DNA from: Deltaproteobacteria bacterium | GTDB lineage: Bacteria; Desulfobacterota; Desulfobacteria; Desulfobacterales; B30-G6 | Direction of reading: 5' to 3' | DNA length: 9,662 nt | NCBI GenBank assembly: GCA_003647375.1 | Contig: QMMS01000169.1 | Span: 1-9,662, forward strand | Shown here: positions 6,032-9,662 of the stretch, one piece after another | How the letters are laid out: the number at the start of each line of letters is the position of its first letter | Position numbering within the stretch: position 1 is the first letter of the stretch | Program-made: the position numbers and the translations under genes | Notes under the pieces: model-generated | The model's input: the letters and a program-made list of their open reading frames with translations, nothing else | What the model was told of the DNA's origin: nothing | The model's database searches: none

Positions 6032-7120
6032 CTATGCAAAATATGCGCGGATAAATTTCAAGAACTTCTCGTTTTCTGCATCCGTTCCAGGGGTTACCCT
6101 GAAATATCCGGTTTTCCCGTGGATTTCACCGATTTTCTTGAGATATATTTTCTCGTCAAGAGCGGCTTTGAGTATTTCCTCGGTACTCTTGCCCGTCATG
6201 GTGCCATCGATGAGCATGTAGTTGCCGTTGGCCGGGTAGGGTTTGAGACCCAGCTTTTGTAGCTCTTCGGTAAAAATAACCATCCACTTGTTGTTGTGCT
6301 CAACCTTGTCTTTGACCTCATCCGGGTTGTCGATGATGGCTTCAGCGGCAGCAGCGGACATCAGGCTCACGTTCCAGGGCAGGAACATACGGTTGAAAGC
6401 AGCAATCATCTCTTCGGTTCCCAGGACAAACCCGAACCGGACACCCGCAAATCCATAAGCTTTGGAGAATGTCACCGACAGAAACACCTGGGGGTACTTC
6501 TTGATCAGATCTGCTTTTGAGGGTCTGTCAGTATTGTAATCCAGATATGCTTCATCTACACAGAGGGGAACACCGGTTTCACAGAAACGCTCCAGATCCA
6601 CATCATCGATGAAGACACCCGTGGGGTTGTTGGGGTTGATGATCAGGATCAGTTTCGTCCTGTCATTGATGGCGGCAAGCATACCATCGACATCATACTG
6701 AAGGTCTTCTTCCCGGACAGGGATTGAAACAACCTTGGCGTTACACAGCTCTGCACGCGGCGGAAAGAGCTCAAAGGTCGGCGTGGACAGCATGAACTCG
6801 TCTCCGGGCTGCAGGAAGACACGCATCATGGCATCGATGGTTTCTGAAGAGCCATTGCAAAGTGCCACATTGTCAGGTCCCAGACCATACATGTCACCGA
6901 TCTTGGTTCTCAGCCGCAGAAAGCTGTCAGGATAACGGTTGCCGTCCCGCATAGCCTGCGCCGCAGCCTCGATCACTTTTTCCGAGGGCTGAATGGGGTT
7001 TTCGTTGAGCATGAGGCGGGCGTGGTCAGGGTTGGCCCATGCCTTGTCCAGGATGCCGACATTGTACTCTCTTGCCGTATAAAGCCAGGGAACGATCCAG
7101 TCTTTTAATTCTTTTTTCAT
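6032..7120 (-). CDS. HisC-like class I/II aminotransferase
   Basis: This is a fold-type I PLP aminotransferase of the histidinol-phosphate aminotransferase (HisC) type, which moves amino groups between an amino compound and a 2-oxo acid. Visible motifs are LNENPIQPS near the N-terminus (38-46), RYPD (62-65), NGSSETID (89-96), NPNNPTG (162-168), CVDEAYLDY (187-195) with D189 pairing to the PLP nitrogen, the PLP lysine K220 in TFSKAYGFAGVRFG, and the carboxylate-binding R341 in YFRVTPGT. The 362-aa length is normal. No other his gene is nearby, so histidine synthesis is not implied; many HisC homologues act on aromatic amino acids or other substrates. The ATG at 7120 has AAGGAA 6 nt upstream, and the gap to alanine dehydrogenase is 52 nt with no terminator, so they are likely co-transcribed. 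A role in providing or consuming the 2-oxo acid of the D-amino-acid cycle is inference. Confidence 0.85.
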   Translation of the reverse strand: MKKELKDWIVPWLYTAREYNVGILDKAWANPDHARLMLNENPIQPSEKVIEAAAQAMRDGNRYPDSFLRLRTKIGDMYGLGPDNVALCNGSSETIDAMMRVFLQPGDEFMLSTPTFELFPPRAELCNAKVVSIPVREEDLQYDVDGMLAAINDRTKLILIINPNNPTGVFIDDVDLERFCETGVPLCVDEAYLDYNTDRPSKADLIKKYPQVFLSVTFSKAYGFAGVRFGFVLGTEEMIAAFNRMFLPWNVSLMSAAAAEAIIDNPDEVKDKVEHNNKWMVIFTEELQKLGLKPYPANGNYMLIDGTMTGKSTEEILKAALDEKIYLKKIGEIHGKTGYFRVTPGTDAENEKFLKFIRAYFA

Positions 7121-7172
7121 TTGAGTTTCCTTTCATATGATTATTTTTGCATGTTCCAAATAAATATCGATT

Positions 7173-8285
7173 CTACAATACAGATTCAAATGGTTCATAA
7201 GGCAGGTCAAACGCATCTGAAACACCTTTGTAGGTCACCTTTCCTTCAACCACATTGAGACCTTTGGCTATTTCGGGATTTTCCAGAGACGCGATTTTAT
7301 ACCCCTTGTCTGCCAGTTGAATGGCATAGGGCAGGGTGGCGTTGGTCAGCGCAACCGTTGACGTCATGGAGACCGCTCCGGGCATGTTGGCCACACAGTA
7401 ATGAATAATGCCGTCCACCTCGTAAATGGGATCGTCATGGGTGGTGGCTTTTGATGTTTCAAAGCACCCGCCCTGATCGATGGCAACATCCACGATTACG
7501 GATCCTTTCTTCATGTATCCCAGCATCTCACGGGTTATCAGTTTGGGGGCGACAGCGCCTGGGACCAAGACAGCACCCACCACCAGATCGGCTTCCTTCA
7601 GCAGTTTCCGGAGGATGGCCGGGTTGGACATGAGCGGGAAACAGTTTTTAGGCATGACATCGGAAAGATATCGGAGCCGTTCCAGGTTGGTGTCCAGAAG
7701 ATACACTTTGGCCCCCATGCCGCAGGCCATTTTAGCCGCATTGGTACCGACGATTCCCCCGCCGATGACAATGACTGTTCCCGGTTCCGTCCCGGGGACC
7801 CCGCCCAGCAGGACGCCCTTGCCGTTGTAAGTCTTTTCAAGGTATTTGGCACCTTCATGTATCGCCATCCGGCCGGCCACCTCACTCATGGGCGTCAGCA
7901 GGGGCAGGGAACCATTAGGTCTCTCAACAGTTTCATAAGCGACCGCTATGGAACCGGTGTCGATGATGGCGCGTGTCAGCTCCTCTGAAGCGGCAAAATG
8001 AAAATAGGTAAACAGCACCTGCCCCTTGCGGATCAAAGGATATTCCACCGGTAACGGCTCTTTGACCTTCATGACCATTTCGCTTTTCTCATAAATTGCC
8101 TGGGCGGATGGCTCGATCTGAGCACCGGCTTTTTCATATCTCTCGTCAGAAAAGCCGGAGCCTTCGCCGGCTGTGGTTTCCACCATGACTGTATGCCCGT
8201 GGGCGACCATCTGCTCGACACCCGCCGGTGTCATGGCAACGCGATTTTCCTTGATTTTGATTTCTTTTAAAATACCTACCTTCAT
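7173..8285 (-). CDS. ald: Alanine dehydrogenase
   Basis: This enzyme catalyses reversible reductive amination of pyruvate with ammonia and NADH to L-alanine. It is full length at 370 aa and the catalytic set matches the Mycobacterium tuberculosis enzyme position for position: R15 (KENRVAMTP), K75 (VKVKEP region), H96 (YFHFA) and D270 (VAIDQGG). The NAD-binding Rossmann motif is [12 protein letters not shown] (173-184), followed by the acidic D198 of LLDTN that would hold the ribose. [10 protein letters not shown] (301-310) is another family signature. The ATG at 8285 has a strong AAGGAGG 5 nt upstream and lies 30 nt after the transaldolase-like stop, so the genes are probably in one operon. 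In anaerobes it may run in either direction; beside alr and a D-amino-acid-transaminase-like gene, the synthetic direction would regenerate alanine from the pyruvate released by transamination. Confidence 0.95.
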   Translation of the reverse strand: MKVGILKEIKIKENRVAMTPAGVEQMVAHGHTVMVETTAGEGSGFSDERYEKAGAQIEPSAQAIYEKSEMVMKVKEPLPVEYPLIRKGQVLFTYFHFAASEELTRAIIDTGSIAVAYETVERPNGSLPLLTPMSEVAGRMAIHEGAKYLEKTYNGKGVLLGGVPGTEPGTVIVIGGGIVGTNAAKMACGMGAKVYLLDTNLERLRYLSDVMPKNCFPLMSNPAILRKLLKEADLVVGAVLVPGAVAPKLITREMLGYMKKGSVIVDVAIDQGGCFETSKATTHDDPIYEVDGIIHYCVANMPGAVSMTSTVALTNATLPYAIQLADKGYKIASLENPEIAKGLNVVEGKVTYKGVSDAFDLPYEPFESVL

Positions 8286-8315
8286 AACGTCCTCCTTTTC
8301 TTAAGGGAACAAATA

Positions 8316-9515
8316 TTAAGCGTTATTCAGACACTTGTCTGCAAATGAAACCATTTCCTCGGTGGCTTTATTGAATTGTGTTGCCGTACGCTGAAGAGCG
8401 GGGTGGGTATTGTACTCATCCCGGGAGTAGCCGTCCACTGCGTAGGCCTTTTCAAAATAGGGCACCTGCATCAGTTTATCCATGACATCCTTGGGAATGT
8501 CTTTAAGGATGCGGTCTTTTTCAAAAACGATCTTATCCTGCTCCTCAAAGTTGATCAACTGGTCTATAAAAGTCGGTGGACAGGTCACTACCGTTGCGCA
8601 GCCGGCTTTTTCCTCCAAATGCGGAATCCGGGTGACACCATCCACCACGGGTCCGATTCGAAGCGAACAGGAGAGCATCTTGCTCTCCAGCTTGTTATCG
8701 ATGAGATACTTATAAGCTTTCTTGAAAATGGCCAATTCCGCCCATCTGACATCCATGTCGGAAAGCTCGATGCCTTTTTCAGATGCGAAGTCTCTCAGCC
8801 CGCCAAGATCTCCGTATCTCGATTCCATGTGCGTAATAACCGATCGCCATTTCGAAAGATCCACATGGTTCTTTTTGGCTGTTTCAAGACCGCGCTTGAC
8901 GGTCTCGGCACAATCAACCAGCTGGGGCAGGATAAAGGTCAGGGTATTGTTGGTGGCGATTCCCTTGGAGGTCAGAAATTCGATGACTTCATACCCTTCT
9001 TTGGTACCCGGCACCTTGATCATGACATTGGGATTGATTGCTGCGATTTCGAGGGCCTGCTTGAGCATGGCATCTTTGTCAAAGGCACTGCGGGGATCTA
9101 CCTGGCCGGAAAGAAATCCCTCCCTGTATCCGGATTTTTCAAACAGGGGCAGATACAGATCCGAACCCAGTTTGACAACAGAAAGGTAGAGTTTCCAGAA
9201 AAGTGATTCCGTATCGATTCCTGGGTTGTCGGCAATAATTTCCTGGGCCTTTTTTTCCCACAAAGGAATGTCGTCCTGGATGGCCTGAAGAGAGAGGGGT
9301 GGATTTGTTGTAACACCCCTGAAAAGCTGTGTCTCCGGATTGGAGGGGTTGTACATCCGGTCAAATTGCGCCTGCAGAAGATCTCGATCTGCTGCATCGG
9401 CTTTGTCGAGCAATTTTTTGCACCAGTTATTATAAATAACAGGTGATGAATCCCACCAGATTTCCATTCCCGGGCTGACGTCCACTAATTTTTCTAACAG
9501 GTTTCTTTCTTCCAT
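8316..9515 (-). CDS. Transaldolase-family protein
   Basis: This is a class I (Schiff-base) aldolase of the transaldolase family, which moves a dihydroxyacetone unit between sugar phosphates. I see RGVTTNPPLS (66-75) for the first barrel strand, SGQVDPR (136-142), and NVMIKVPGTKEG (163-174) with the Schiff-base lysine K167, followed by GIATNNTLTF (185-194). At 399 aa it is longer than standard transaldolases (about 315-340) and much longer than fructose-6-phosphate aldolase-like forms (about 220). There is an insertion between the first strand and SGQVD and a C-terminal tail with DGYSRDEYNTHPALQRT (361-377). The TATNPS-type motif reads TTNPP here. The start has AAGGAGG 5 nt upstream (9521-9527). 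It is the first gene of the run in this window and is 30 nt from ald. Whether it is a pentose-phosphate enzyme or acts on a special substrate with the cluster is not decidable. Confidence 0.85.
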   Translation of the reverse strand: MEERNLLEKLVDVSPGMEIWWDSSPVIYNNWCKKLLDKADAADRDLLQAQFDRMYNPSNPETQLFRGVTTNPPLSLQAIQDDIPLWEKKAQEIIADNPGIDTESLFWKLYLSVVKLGSDLYLPLFEKSGYREGFLSGQVDPRSAFDKDAMLKQALEIAAINPNVMIKVPGTKEGYEVIEFLTSKGIATNNTLTFILPQLVDCAETVKRGLETAKKNHVDLSKWRSVITHMESRYGDLGGLRDFASEKGIELSDMDVRWAELAIFKKAYKYLIDNKLESKMLSCSLRIGPVVDGVTRIPHLEEKAGCATVVTCPPTFIDQLINFEEQDKIVFEKDRILKDIPKDVMDKLMQVPYFEKAYAVDGYSRDEYNTHPALQRTATQFNKATEEMVSFADKCLNNA

Positions 9516-9534
9516 TGTTGCCTCCTTGGCTTTT

Positions 9535-9591
9535 TTAGTTAGTGCCCATCCACAAATGGTCTTTTTCCGCGATATCGGCGTTGGACGCCAT
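9535..9591 (-). CDS. Possible 18-codon leader peptide
   Basis: On the minus strand an ATG at 9591 is preceded by GAGGAG seven bases upstream and opens an 18-codon frame (MASNADIAEKDHLWMGTN, then TAA). It ends 19 nt before the transaldolase start. The ribosome site is good, but half of the frame lies within the left arm of the long palindrome, so it may be accidental. The peptide has no run of one amino acid typical of attenuators. I list it as a weak candidate only. Confidence 0.2.
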   Translation of the reverse strand: MASNADIAEKDHLWMGTN

Positions 9592-9662
9592 GATTTAACT
9601 CCTCAAAATAGCACGCTATTACTCCGGGTTAAATCTGTCGTCCGCCTTGATCTCACGAAAAA
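9562..9662. repeat. Long nested imperfect palindrome upstream of the transaldolase gene
   Basis: The left half (9562-9599) and the reverse complement of the right half (9628-9662) are clearly related: both read TTTTT, then a GAT..TC segment, GGCG, GAC, and end in GATTTAAC. Exact arms include GATTTAAC (9592-9599) with GTTAAATC (9628-9635), GGCG (9577-9580) with CGCC (9643-9646), and at the centre AATAGC (9607-9612) with GCTATT (9615-9620) around an AC loop. The right end coincides with the window edge, so it may extend further. It is probably a dispersed structured repeat; being about 50 bp ahead of the first gene, it could also affect that transcript. Confidence 0.7.

Noticed and set aside
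8376..9206. 276-codon plus-strand open frame opposite the transaldolase gene
   Set aside because: It is antisense to a gene with clear family motifs, has no recognisable domain, and is explained by the codon usage of the real gene.

Overview
The window looks like part of a bacterial chromosome, most likely a sulfate-reducer-type deltaproteobacterium (Desulfobacterota, Desulfobacterales-like). That guess rests on mid-range GC, strong AAGGAGG-type ribosome sites, the enzyme repertoire, and intergenic spaces full of short palindromic and tandem repeats. It is an inference; there is no rRNA or marker gene here to confirm it. All eight convincing genes are on the minus strand, so the biological reading order runs from position 9662 down to 1.

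In transcription order they are: a transaldolase-family protein (9515-8316), alanine dehydrogenase (8285-7173), a HisC-like class I/II aminotransferase (7120-6032), a class IV aminotransferase resembling D-amino-acid transaminase (5691-4846), alanine racemase (4844-3657), a CapA/PGA-cap metallophosphatase-like protein (3388-2132), a divergent Asp/Glu (MurI-type) racemase (2129-1182), and a D-Ala-D-Ala-ligase-like ATP-grasp enzyme (1179-187). Spacing suggests three tight blocks: transaldolase-ald-aminotransferase (gaps 30 and 52 nt), class IV transaminase-alr (1 nt gap), and capA-racemase-ligase (2 nt gap, then a 4-bp ATGA overlap). The blocks are separated by two repeat-bearing spaces of 340 and 268 bp. 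Whether they form one transcript cannot be decided from sequence.

The common theme is D-amino acids. Alanine dehydrogenase can make L-Ala from pyruvate, ammonia and NADH. Alanine racemase turns it into D-Ala. A D-amino-acid transaminase can pass the amino group to another 2-oxo acid, giving a D-amino acid and returning pyruvate. The HisC-like enzyme could supply or consume a 2-oxo acid. The second racemase and the ATP-grasp ligase could supply and join D-residues, and the CapA-like protein lies translationally upstream of both. No mur/fts genes, transporter, regulator or peptide synthetase is visible, so the end product is unknown. A dedicated pathway for a D-amino-acid-containing small peptide or wall modification is the most interesting reading. 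A loose collection of wall-precursor supply genes is the conservative one.

The non-coding DNA is also notable. A nested, roughly 100-bp imperfect palindrome lies just upstream of the first gene and runs to the window edge. A heptad-repeat array is present twice in inverted orientation between alr and capA, around a GCAAGC-centred hairpin. A 9-bp tandem repeat abuts the alr stop. A two-hairpin element at 5795-5878 shares a 20-mer with the hairpin downstream of the ligase gene.
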